DNA of 64,000 nucleotides from Cristatella mucedo (lineage: Eukaryota > Bryozoa > Phylactolaemata > Cristatellidae), in contig WPIO01000008.1 of NCBI GenBank assembly GCA_009760855.2, positions 9,909,001-9,973,000 of the forward strand, given 5' to 3'. The notes beneath the pieces were generated by a model that worked only from the letters and a program-made list of their open reading frames with translations, was not told where the DNA came from and did not search any database. Below are positions 32,393 through 41,240 of this stretch, in pieces. The translations under genes were made by a program, and so were the position numbers. Position 1 is the stretch's first letter. Every line of letters begins with the position of its first letter.

Positions 32393-32932
32393 TCCTTGTA
32401 TAGAAATGGATTACAAAAATTCTTTGTACTTGAACATCCTTCTGTTGTAATTCCCAAAGTAAGACCTGCACGCGTTCATATTGAAGAGAAAATTAGTAAA
32501 GATTATAAACCATACTTCAATGCATGGATGTATATCACTGAAGATATGAGACCTACACTAGAGGATATTGCTAATAGAGCAAGTATGAAACTTGAATACA
32601 GTGGCCATGATATGTCACAACGTTCAACTATTGGTATAAGGATTGCATTTGTAACTAAACCAAGTATATTCTTTGATCAAAAGAACAAACAAATTAAATT
32701 CAGTAGTGTTTCTGAAGTAATTCAAAAACTTGGTAAGGACTTTGCTGTTCCTGGTATTCTTGATGGTGGCTATGTAACTAAAGATACTTATAATTCAGAA
32801 GAAAGACTTAATAATAGATTGAAGCTAGAACAAGTTAAAGTTTATAATGTTGGTCAAAACAAGGACAAGATAAATTCAATCCTGCTGAATACTAAAAAAA
32901 TAATAAAACAAATAAAACAAAATCAAAATTAG
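32393..32932 (+). pseudogene. Viral gene of unknown function, + strand
   Basis: CCTTGTATAGAA precedes an ATG at 32,406, but that ATG is out of frame with the main open frame (32,396-32,932), so a frameshift lies within the first dozen codons. The main frame is otherwise intact. It encodes a mixed alpha/beta protein (HPSVVIPKVRPARVHIEEKI, FNAWMYITEDMRPTLEDIA, RSTIGIRIAFVTKPSIFF) with a Lys-rich end. It ends 14 bases before the convergent PLA2-like gene. No homologue is recognised. It is one of the best-preserved genes of the element. Confidence 0.55.
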
Positions 32933-32948
32933 ATTAGTTTTTAATTTT

Positions 32949-33712
32949 TTATATCCTTTTTCTAGTAATATCCAACATTCGATCGACAATTCCTTTTGCG
33001 TAGTTTGTAATCTTCTTTAGACTTGAAGGATTTGTTACTTTGTCTTTTAAGAAATCCATTGCAAACGATTCGTTCAGCATACCACCAATTTCGAGTCCTA
33101 ATCGACTTTTTGCGGCCATGACAGCTGCAACCGTCTTGGCATCATTACGAACATAATCCGGTTGTCTGGGGTCAAGAGAAATAAGAGCTGCTGATTCTGC
33201 AAGAACCATAGCAGATAAATATCTTATTTTAGTTCTTTCTGGTTCCGACATTGAACTTGTTTCTGTAGAATCATGATCATGGATTAGAGCACGTTTATCT
33301 AAATAATTTATTCCGGTATACCCGTGTTTTGTTCTTTTTTGAATTGAGTTCCTGGCCCTGCAAAACTGTGTCGTCCTGTACCGTTGAAAAAACCACCTGG
33401 AACTTCCTCAGATTTAACATCATTAGGGAGTTTCAAATGAAATTCTCTTCCACCAGATAGTTTATTGATAAAATCAACTAATCCGGACCCTTGTATTATA
33501 TTTGCTTTTAGTTGTTTAAGAGAAAGATACAGTTGTAATCTAGTATTTTTAGATCTACTATTTTAAATTTTATTTAGTTGAGTCTTTGTAAGAAGAATAG
33601 GAACATCACCAGAAAGATCAGAGTGTTTAAGACGTATTTAGATTGGTTTAGTTGATTTGTGTATTTGTTTCACTTGGTTATCAGATAGTGCAATTTTAAC
33701 TTCGTGATACAT
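32949..33712 (-). pseudogene. PLA2-like capsid-associated protein, broken
   Basis: The minus-strand gene starts at ATG 33,712 after ATATATAGAAAT. The N-terminal part has short repeats with basic residues (KIALSDNQVKQIHKS, LKHSDLSGDVPILLTKTQ) as in core-type proteins. The middle has RHSFAGPGTQF, a glycine-rich Ca-loop-like motif, and then DKRALIHDHDST, resembling the His-Asp catalytic helix of viral phospholipase A2 domains. The end (about 33,251-32,949) is helical. Two stops near 33,640 and 33,560 and a frameshift in an A run near 33,340 interrupt it. Viral PLA2 domains breach membranes during entry; activity here is neither shown nor likely. Confidence 0.6.
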
Positions 33713-33764
33713 ATTTCTATATATAATAAATTATTTTAAAGAGATTAAAAACATTGTATAGAAA
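33713..33764. promoter_or_regulatory. Bidirectional promoter, PLA2-like and HNH genes
   Basis: Fifty-two bases separate divergent start codons. TATATATAGAAAT reads toward the minus gene at 33,712, and TTGTATAGAAA reads toward the + gene at 33,765. Each motif touches its own ATG. Confidence 0.6.
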
Positions 33765-34355
33765 ATGTCATTGGATGAAATTGATGCTTTGAGAGAAAGA
33801 GTTAATGAATTATTAGCATATAATGCTTTCACTGGTAAATTTACAAATAATTAAAAATTACAAAAAATTACAAATAATTAATAAAATTAGTCGAAATGGT
33901 GCAGCTATTGGAGAAGAAGCTGGTTCAATAGAAAAAACTGGATATAGAAGAATATCAATTGATGGAAAAAGATATCAAGCTCATAGATTAGCATATCTAA
34001 TAGTAACTGGCAAATTTCCACTTCATGAGTTGGATCATATTGACGGAAATAAGCTAAATAATGGTTTTAACAATTTGAGAGAGGCGAGTGATTCTAAAAA
34101 TATGAGAAACAGAGGAAAACGAAAAAACACCAGTTCTTATTTTATCGGTGTTTCATGGGATAAAGAAAAAGCAAATGGAAATCAGTAATATCAATAGATA
34201 AACATTCATACAATTTGGCTTATTTTTATGATGAAGAAGAGGCTGCTGTAGCTAGGGACCTTGAAGCAATACGTTTGCATTTGGAATTTGCTCGACTTAA
34301 CTTTGATTATTGTCTAAATGAAGATAATCAAGTCGTTAGATTTACTGACCATTAA
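33765..34355 (+). pseudogene. HNH endonuclease with AP2-type domain, frameshifted
   Basis: ATG 33,765 follows TTGTATAGAAA. The first frame stops at about 33,852, next to a small tandem duplication of ATTACAAAAA/AATTACAAAT. The next frame carries the HNH core: KTGYRRISIDGKRYQAHRLA, then LHELDHIDGNKLNNGFNNLR with the catalytic His-Asp and Asn. It continues to YFIGVSWDKEKA, the start of an AP2-type DNA-binding repeat, which resumes in another frame (YDEEEAAVARDLEAIRLHLE) and ends at 34,355. HNH-AP2 proteins are homing-type nucleases common in phages and large DNA viruses. Two frameshifts inactivate it. It overlaps the convergent gene by three bases. Confidence 0.8.
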
Positions 34356-35481
34356 TTACGACACCTTTCCTTTAACTCATCTCTAAGTTTTAATACTTCT
34401 CTATGTATCTCTTCTTGACTTGCTCCTCTAGAATAAAGATTTGCTAAAACCATTGCACTTTCAGCTTTATAGTCGCATGTTTTTTGCCACCAACAGTTGA
34501 AGATTCTACTTTCCTAATAGCGTTCCTTAGTTCTGGCGAGTAGTCCACTCCTCCGTTATCAACTAATTTGATTCCTTTATGTAAGTAGTCCAATCGATTC
34601 TTTACTTCTGAACTTTGCACATTTCCAGAAATATCTATATCGATTCCTTTGTTTATCAATTCTATCATATTTTTCGGATCAGTAATAGCATTTCCTAGTC
34701 TTTCACTTTGCAAACTCAAAGCATTCATTCTTTTTTCATGTGTATCCATTGGTGGTGCACGAGCTGTAAACATCGTCTCGTCAATTATCTTTTTTATTAG
34801 AGTAGCAATTGAAACAGCAATTGAAACACCAATTCCAACTCCGCCAATAACACTAGCAATTAAACTTATAAGAGCAGGAATAGCAGGTAAAAATTCTCCT
34901 CACATTTCTAAGAAACTCTTTTTCCAAGCGATAGGATCTAATTGATGAGCGTACCACGTTACTTCTTGCCCAAACATATCAGTTAAGAACTTGCTTGGGT
35001 CTAGAAACCAATCACTGTTTGACTTTTCTGCTTCTAATAATATTTCATTGATATAATAGCCTACCTCTAGAAGCACCCATTTTTTGCTGTCCTTTTTTCT
35101 CTGACATTGTTTTCCAAAACACTTGTCCATACTTTCCACTTGTTGTCCATACTTTCCACTTGAAATAGCATCAACTATTTCTTTTATAAATAGACTGAGA
35201 TCAGCTATTCCTGTAACTCCAGAAATGAATCCTCCTAGAACTTTAGTAGCAATTCCGATTACTTTAAGAGATTGTAAAGCTTTTGGAACTTACCCTGCCA
35301 TCTTATCCGATGCCTGCAGTAATAATTTCAATGCAATCTTTGATGCTACTTTTGTAATTGCTTGTGCTCCAACTTCTGTCGCAGAAGTAACACCTGATAC
35401 AACATCTTTAGCCGTAGAAACTCCTTCTTTTATATCTTCACCAACTCCTTTTCCTTTTGCTCTTGCTTTTGCTTTTTTCAT
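34352..35481 (-). pseudogene. Large hydrophobic structural protein candidate
   Basis: One minus-strand frame from ATG 35,481 (after AATATAGG) runs to about 34,485 with only two nonsense codons (35,290-35,292 and 34,900-34,902). A frameshift then leads to the end at 34,352. The protein has a basic start (MKKAKARAKGKGVGEDIKEG), Ala/Val/Gly-rich amphipathic stretches (VVSGVTSATEVGAQAITKVA), a Trp-rich centre and a strong hydrophobic segment (ISLIASVIGGVGIGVSIAVS), then a charged tail. Amphipathic and hydrophobic repeats suggest a membrane-active minor virion protein, but no family is recognised. Confidence 0.55.
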
Positions 35482-35496
35482 CCTATATTAAAAGTA
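35482..35496. promoter_or_regulatory. 15-bp bidirectional promoter
   Basis: CCTATATTAAAAGTA lies exactly between the minus ATG (35,481) and the plus ATG (35,497). The minus strand reads TTTTAATATAGG-ATG. A spacing this tight leaves no room for separate promoters or leaders. Confidence 0.5.
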
Positions 35497-35700
35497 ATGG
35501 AAAAAGTAAGAAAGATAAATGGAAATATGTATACTGATCTTAATGCAAATAAGAATAGAGTAACAAACTTGGGATATCCTGTTAGTATTGGTGATGCTAT
35601 AAGACTAAATTATGTTCTTAGTTCAAATGTTGGCAATAGTGTTGTTAGTAATGCTTCGGGAGAATTAGCAACAGTATCAAGTCTAAGTGATTTATTTGAG
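35497..35700 (+). CDS. Second fibre-like gene, cut by LINE
   Basis: ATG 35,497 opens an uninterrupted frame whose first 50 codons (MEKVRKINGNMYTDLNANKN, then RVTNLGYPVSIGDAIRLNYV) show the same N-x-I/V-T-N-L-x-x-P unit as the fibre-like gene at 27,673-28,458. At about 35,700 the sequence passes into a minus-strand LINE, so the rest of the gene, and whatever viral end followed, is missing. The remaining reading frame past 35,700 is not viral. Confidence 0.65.
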
Positions 35701-36275
35701 TCAGAAAAGCAAGTAGAACGCTGCCTTGCGTGGTCGGGTAATAACTTTGCTTGGTAGGCGGGAGCCAGAGAATGAAGGAGCCTCAAAATGAGTAGCAGAA
35801 CCTTGATTTGATATACTGCCCGATTGAGATTCAGCGCAGGTCGGTGAGAAGTGGTGGTATGTTGGCACTGCTAGACAGGCAAGCCTAGCTGCAGAGTTTT
35901 GCACCAACTGTAAGTGCCTGATTGTACAAGCCAGTAGACCAACAAGCAGTAAGTCACAGAATTCAAGAAGGTATGTCACAAATACGTGGACCAATTTAGA
36001 CATAGTATCCCTGTCTAAGCAAGCCCAAATTTCCGCCATATTGTGTCGCTAAAAATAGACAGACTTTAATACAAAGCTGATTTGGTCGTCTAGTGAACTG
36101 GTCACTTTGGAACAGGACACCAAGATTTTGTTTACATGAAACAGAGAATATTTTGGCAGCCTCTAATTTTGAGCGTTAGGTTTTTAATTTCTGAATCATA
36201 CTTGTCTTTCTCATAACTAGTAAGTTTGCTTTATCATCATTAAATTTGAGAAGGTTTGGTGCCATCCTTAAGCGA
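35701..36275 (-). mobile_element. LINE family B fragment truncating the virus
   Basis: Minus-strand reverse-transcriptase thumb remnants (LLACTIRHLQLVQNSAARLA, VHVFVTYLLEFCDLLL) match the family B copies at 18,561-18,855 and 45,195-45,554. Its junction with viral sequence defines the right end of the viral block. Confidence 0.75.
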
Positions 36276-36535
36276 ATGTCATCAACTACTCTCCTGCTGC
36301 CGACTATGGCTCCTCTTTTTCAGCGGTCCTGAGCTGCAACTTCCACGCTACTCACTACCTCAACTGCTGTCCTAACTCTGCTATGCTTCACACTTTTACT
36401 TTGTTGCGTGAGACGAAGTCTGTTGGCTACCGAATGCGTACCGAAAGCCGCTTAGGCTGCGAGTGCGCTATAGAAAACTCTCCTGCTTAACACCCACATA
36501 GTCTTTATGGCTTTGTGGAGTTATAGACGGAGAAA
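36276..36535 (+). mobile_element. LINE family A 3' end nested in family B
   Basis: The + strand encodes the last part of the family A ORF ([20 protein letters not shown]) and the words CTTTATGGCTTTGTGGAGTT, ACGGAGAAACG of its 3' end. Family B sequence lies on both sides in the opposite orientation, so this is a nested insertion. Confidence 0.75.
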
Positions 36536-36840
36536 CGTTTCATTAAAATACATACAGCAAGGGAGTTGAGAGGATTTGACGTGCTGGGGGCTGGGAGAGA
36601 TCAAAGCAAAGGTATACTGAGTGTCATCTGCATAGACGTAAAAGACTTGATTGTGCCTGGCAATCACATCGGCAAGTTGGAGCCTATAAACCGTGAAAGA
36701 AACCAGGCCCTGAGCCCTGAGGTATTAAATACTTCCGCTAGATGTCCATTCCTCAGAATTTTCCCTGATGTCCATTCACATCCAATACTATGAAGTGAAG
36801 TCTGCATTCCGATGGAATGTCGTTATACACCAGAAGCGAT
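36536..36840 (-). mobile_element. LINE family B, RT active-site fragment
   Basis: The minus strand near 36,625-36,650 reads YADDTQ, the reverse-transcriptase catalytic motif. The 36,540-36,600 words match the family B part at 59,995-60,060 in opposite sense. It continues the copy interrupted at 36,275. Confidence 0.6.
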
Positions 36841-37149
36841 ACTGACTCTGTGGAGTGATTAGTTCTAAAAACCAGACAGGAACTTTCAAAAGTAAACAAG
36901 TTGGCTGTGCCTTAAAACAAAAGAAATGTACAGTTTAGTATTGCCCTTATAGACCTGAGGAACGAGGCGTGTGATGCTGCAGCGCAGCGAGATACTGTCA
37001 TACCAGACTCGACCGGCGTTAAAGATGCCGGTGAGATATCGAGGCGCACTCACAAGTCGTCATACAGAGCGTGCGGATGAATTCCGATCTTGGCCCGTAA
37101 CTCCTGTTCTCGGAGAGGCTGCTAATGTCATCCGTCAAATCAGACTTTA
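36841..37149. other. Host DNA before GPCR paralogue, no gene seen
   Basis: No ORF with a recognisable product and no matched repeat. An upstream exon for the paralogue at 37,150 was not identified. Confidence 0.35.
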
Positions 37150-37232
37150 GATAGACTGCATCCTGTACGTAGCCGACATTGGCTGCACCTTGTCCACAAT
37201 GGCGACACACGCCTATCGATGCCAGCAGTGCT

Positions 37233-37233
<1 letters not shown>

Positions 37234-37297
<64 letters not shown>
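37234..37297 (+). repeat. (GCC)21 triplet repeat
   Basis: An uninterrupted triplet repeat that reads as poly-alanine in the GPCR-paralogue frame and as poly-arginine in the neighbouring frame and on the other strand. Confidence 0.95.
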
Positions 37298-37763
37298 TCA
37301 GCTTGCGGTGGCGCCTCCGGAACGAGACTGAGCGCTGCCGTGGCCGCTGCCGGAAACTCAACGGGCGTGCACCGAACCGCATCGGTGGCGGTTCACTTAT
37401 GGGACGTCGCCACTAGCGAAAATCTATTTTCAATTTTCCTAATGACACTGAGCAACTTTGTCTCTTTAAAGTGGCCGCACCGCCCTAGAAAAGTGGCGTC
37501 CAAAATGGTTGCGCTCGTTGCGATCGGCCTGACCTGGCTCGTGTCTACCGAACTCGGTTTGACCCAGGTGATACTCGTCGTCGTCACCAATTTGACAGCG
37601 GAGGGCGAGAGCGTCTACTCGGGCGGCTCGACCTTCCGACCCCGACTGCGTCAGTATGAAAGGCTTGGAAATGTTCGCGGCAGATACACGGCGTTTCTTT
37701 TCTCGCCTGCTTAATGCTGCTCGTCTACGCCACGCTTACACATTCCGTCGCGTCCGAACGAAA

Positions 37764-37880
37764 AAAAGACTGAAAAGAAGAAAGAAGAAAAAAGAAAAGA
37801 AGAAAAACAGAGAAAAAATAGAAAGAAGAAAACAGAAGAAGAAAGAAAAGAAAAAAAGAAGAAAAAGAAGCTGCAGAAAA
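37764..37880 (+). repeat. (AAG)/(AAAG)-rich purine tract
   Basis: A polypurine stretch of about 115 bases with AAGAAA units, within the third-loop position of the GPCR paralogue. It encodes only Lys/Arg/Glu. Confidence 0.9.
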
Positions 37881-38319
37881 AAAGACGTTCGAAGCAGCAT
37901 ACTGCGGACGCCCGTCGCACTGCAGACGCCACTCGGCTTCTTCTCGGGTCGTTCAGCGTCCTGTGGTCACCCGAAGTCAATTACTCGGCTCTGTGAACGC
38001 CGTGCCGGACGGAGCCTCGGCAGGATCAGCCTCCGGCTGCTGAAAGTGGGCCTGGCGACGCTCGTCTCCTTGTCAGGCGTCGTGGATCCCGTGCTGAACG
38101 GCATACGCTTGCCCGACGTTCGGAAGGTGATTGGAGAATTCTCACGCCGCCGCCGGTCGTCGACGGATCTTTCGAGAGATGGCAAGCGGTGACTCGCTAT
38201 GCGAGCGAGTCCGGCCTCAAGCGAAGGCGGAAGTGAAGCTGGCGGAGCCACACCTCGTGGAAGCGCCTAGCTCGCCGCGTTCGCTTGCTGGCGTTTTTGG
38301 CGGGCCTAACGGCTTCTAA

Positions 38320-39480
38320 CAAAAATGTTCAGTCGGCGATACGTGTGCGGGTGGCATGAGTGCAGTGTCAATCGCCTCTGAGAAAGAACCGACCGGAGGC
38401 CATGACCCTCCCTTGCAGGGAGGTCTGATGGCGTGAATTTTCGGTGGAAGAATTACACTTTCAGCGTCTGCAGCCTGATGCGAAACGACTGCACGAACTA
38501 ACCGGGGTTTCTCGGCAAACTAGTCATTTCCGCTTCGTTAACGCTTAATAGCTCAATCGGCTCGGCTCTCACCGCCGCTTCGCCATCTGTAAACGAGGCT
38601 TGCGTTTTCTCTAACCGCGGCGGCGGCAGCGATGAGCCACCATTGAGGTAGCCTCGTCGAATGCAATCTACGATGTGCAGCCCTCCGACTTTCTAGGCCG
38701 CTGCCCCCCCCCGCATGCAAGCCGGGCGCTCAATTTCGTGTAAGTTCGACTTTCTACGCCCGAGCCCCAACGAGCGTCCTGCCGTTGTGTCTAAATCTAC
38801 CACACTCTACTATAGTAGAACTACGAAAGTGAAACGTCCTTGTTACTCTGACAATGCTACGGCCAACGCGAAATGTGTACGTCAATTTATAGTTATTTGT
38901 ATCGTCGATCTTGGGCGCTATTCTTTCAGCTTCTAACGAATGCTAGCAGTGTGCACAGTAGTGCATGCAAGCGCTAGTACCACCAGGCTGTGACTTGTTC
39001 CACTGCCTTATCGCAGAGAACGACAAGACACCTTAGTCGGCTGCTCACCGCGAGATTTGTGAGGTACTTGGAATTGGCAGCACTGAAGTAGCGGTCCAAC
39101 CAGAATGCGCAAGTCTTTTTAAATGCTGAGCGCCCAATCTTTTAGGACTTGCTGTCTAAGTGGTTGGGGAATGCGGGATTTGAGGCAAAAACTGTAATAG
39201 TGTGCTCAAATAACTATAGTCCTGATTAATAACTTCTTCAATATTTCATCTATCTGTGAGCCCTCATGATCAGCATCGAACAATGTATGCTATTGAACAA
39301 AACTTGATGAATTCAATAATTATGATTAATTAACTCTACAAATGAAAACAGATTGGGACAAGGAAACTATTTGTGCGAAATTGCAAGCTTTGGTCTTAAA
39401 TCGTGGAAAGCTAGGGAGCGCACGACAATGGCCTAGCAGTAGCACTGGCGTTTTACAGCTTGACAGCACGCCAGGACTCG
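38320..39480. other. Host DNA, no gene supported
   Basis: The first part is GC-rich and follows the GPCR paralogue; later sequence is AT-leaning. Short ORFs without recognisable products and a C run at about 38,705 are the only features noted. Confidence 0.4.
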
Positions 39481-39485
39481 AAAAT

Positions 39486-39776
39486 TTATAATTTGCATGA
39501 TATTAAACTAAAAACGCACCTATTTATCACAGCATTTAGTGGGTCCATGTAATTCATCCTTAATGTGCTTATGCGTGCTGATACTGTGCATGCTGCCACT
39601 AACCATAGTTGCATGCTGACAGTGTGCTTGTCACCCTTAACCATGTTATTCTTGTTTCTATTGAGCACTCTACCATTAACCATTCAATCTGTATTCATTT
39701 GCAGCAAAGTTAAAGTGCCTAGAAACAGATTGAGTTGTCTTAGGGCACTATATCAAATGTATTATTATTATTTTGA
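39486..39776 (+). mobile_element. LINE family B 3' untranslated end
   Basis: This + strand copy runs from GCATTTAGTGGGTCCATGTA through CACTAACCATAG, TTTGCAGCAAAGTTAAAGTG and CCTAGAAACAGATTGAGTTG to a terminal ATTATTATTATTTT. It shows the full 3' terminus of family B, including the (ATT)n tail. Confidence 0.75.
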
Positions 39777-39964
39777 AAGCTGTACTGGTAATCGCCTTCC
39801 TGTTCGTAGGCTCTCTGGAGGATTACTCTGGTATCATTACTCGCTGCCATTGGCTGGTACAGTTAATAATTATCATGATAGTAATAGTAATACATTTGAT
39901 GTGAAGAAAGCATGACCAAATCAGTAGTGGTAATAATCGCCTCATCAAGTAAAAAAAATTATAC

Positions 39965-40195
39965 GGACATGCACAGGGTCAAAATATAGATATGGTTGGA
40001 AGCAGCAAGCACAGTGTCAGCACGCGTAAGCACACAAAAGACGAGTCACAAGGACCGTCAAATGCTTTAATAAACAGGTTTGTGTTAAGCTTTTTTAAAT
40101 GTCTTTGTCTCATGGGATGTCGTGACTTAGTAAGTTCCTGGCTTTGGGAGCATATGAGCCAAAGGCACGAGCTCCAAAGGTTGTTGGGGTAGGTA
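39965..40195 (-). mobile_element. LINE family B fragment
   Basis: It contains CACAGTGTCAGCACGCGTAA GCACAC and GCTTTGGGAGCATATGAGCC, the 3' region of family B on the minus strand. It is cut at about 40,195 by the pogo-like element. Confidence 0.65.
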
Positions 40196-40435
40196 CAGTG
40201 GTTACATGTACACAGTACAGTAGTAACTTGGCTTAAGAGTTTAATTCGCTCCGTAAATTAGCTCGTAACTCGAATTACTCGTATGTCAAATCAATTTTTC
40301 CATCGGAGGTCAGACGAATGTAAGATGCTAGCGGAGTTAGAAGAGAAAGGCTGAAATTAGCACCTGAATCTTATTCGCCGACTTTTTCCCTTTTCGCCAC
40401 TCTTTCGGTGGAAACCGGTCCACTGAGGTCATCGG
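40196..40435. mobile_element. pogo/Tigger-like element fragment
   Basis: It starts TACAGTGGTTACATG, TACAGTAGTAACTTGGC and matches the left 230 bases of the element at 20,290-21,142 (GCTCGTAACTCGAATTACTC, AAGATGCTAGCGGAGTTAGA). The right part is deleted. It sits at the same place in LINE family B as the full copy. Confidence 0.7.
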
Positions 40436-40550
40436 ATTTTAGCGACACTGTGTAGCTAAAAGAAGGCAGATTCGACTGTGTGGCTGATGTGTTCATGTAG
40501 CCAGAGGTCACTCTGGAACGGTACGCCTAGAACTCGTACTCGCTGCCATC
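40436..40550 (-). mobile_element. LINE family B fragment after deleted transposon
   Basis: GACACTGTGTAGCTAAAAGA AGGCAGA and the following words equal 21,500-21,600. It is therefore the continuation of the same composite with an internal deletion. Confidence 0.6.
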
Positions 40551-40837
40551 TTTGGAATTGGGCAATTTCGCCCCTTCCCCTAAGGCTGAAATCCGTCGGC
40601 TCGGGCTCTCAGACGGTGGAGCTTTGCTGGTGCGTTTAGTCAGAGCTTCAGAGTCCACTTCCAGGCTCTTCATCCATCTCGGACTCTCTGCCATCTGCCG
40701 GCTCCACGGCTTCGACGTCGCTGCCAAGTCAGCCGCCTGCAACGCCTCCTGGTACTCGCCGTACTAGCAGCAGCGAAGCCTCGGGTTCAGTGAACTGCCT
40801 AGAGTCGAGCGTGGCGCAGTAATACTGAATGCAGTGG

Positions 40838-41240
40838 CTGCCTGCTGCTGTTGCTGCTGTTACTGCTCCTGCTGCTGCTGATTGCCACTGATTGTATCTT
40901 ATCGCTGCTAATAGCTGCTTTTGCTGATTGCTGCTGATTTCTGTTGACTGCTGCTGATTGTTTCTGATCTCTGCGGATGATTGTTGCTGATTGCTGCTGA
41001 TTGCTGCTGATCGCTGCTGTTGCTGATTGCTGCTGCCACTGCTTCTCAGCTGATTGCTGCCGTTTGCTGATGCTGCTGCTGTGTGCTGCTGCCTGGTGCT
41101 ACTGCTGCTGTTGATTCCTACTGATTCCTACTGATTCCCGCTGATTGCTCCTGATAGCTGCTGTTTGCCGCTGTTGATTGCTGCTGCTGCCGATTGCTGT
41201 TGCTGCTGTCCCCTGTTCCTGCTCCTGCCCTCTCGCCTGC
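40838..41240 (+). repeat. CTG/TGATTG-rich low-complexity tract
   Basis: Irregular units such as TGCTGATTGCTGC are repeated for about 400 bases. Open frames here encode only Leu/Ala/Gln-type repeats and are not called genes. Confidence 0.9.

Larger units (their letters stand above)
25250..35700. mobile_element. Right block of Polinton/adintovirus-like endogenous virus
   Basis: An AT-rich, gene-packed block with genes on both strands, short or overlapping gene ends, and repeated promoter-like motifs before start codons. It holds the integrase and the morphogenesis genes (major capsid protein, minor capsid candidates, PLA2-like protein, fibre-like proteins). The left end is cut next to an AT palindrome and the right end is cut by a LINE at about 35,700. 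With the 1,096-6,966 block it totals about 16 kb, within the usual 15-20 kb of Polintons. Nearly every gene is interrupted. Confidence 0.85.
37150..38190 (+). pseudogene. GPCR paralogue with poly-Ala and frameshifts
   Basis: A third relative of the GPCR at 51,550-54,529. TM2 remnants (LYVADI) are at about 37,165. The TM3-TM4 frame (37,190-37,714) includes LWDVATSENLFSIFLMTLSN, FVSLKWPHRPRK and IGLTWLVSTELGLTQVILVV, the same order and spacing as the intact gene. TM5 (about 37,690), TM6 (LLLGSFSVLW, near 37,935) and TM7 (VGLATLVSLSGVVDPVLNGI, near 38,045-38,100) lie in different frames. A (GCC)n run adds about 20 alanines before TM3, and an AAG-rich tract fills the third cytoplasmic loop. The frame changes make it a probable pseudogene, although unseen introns cannot be fully excluded. 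Confidence 0.75.

Noticed and set aside
37140-37416. Poly-Arg ORFs on both strands
   Set aside because: They are frame shadows of the (GCC)n run. Only the poly-Ala frame continues into recognisable GPCR sequence.
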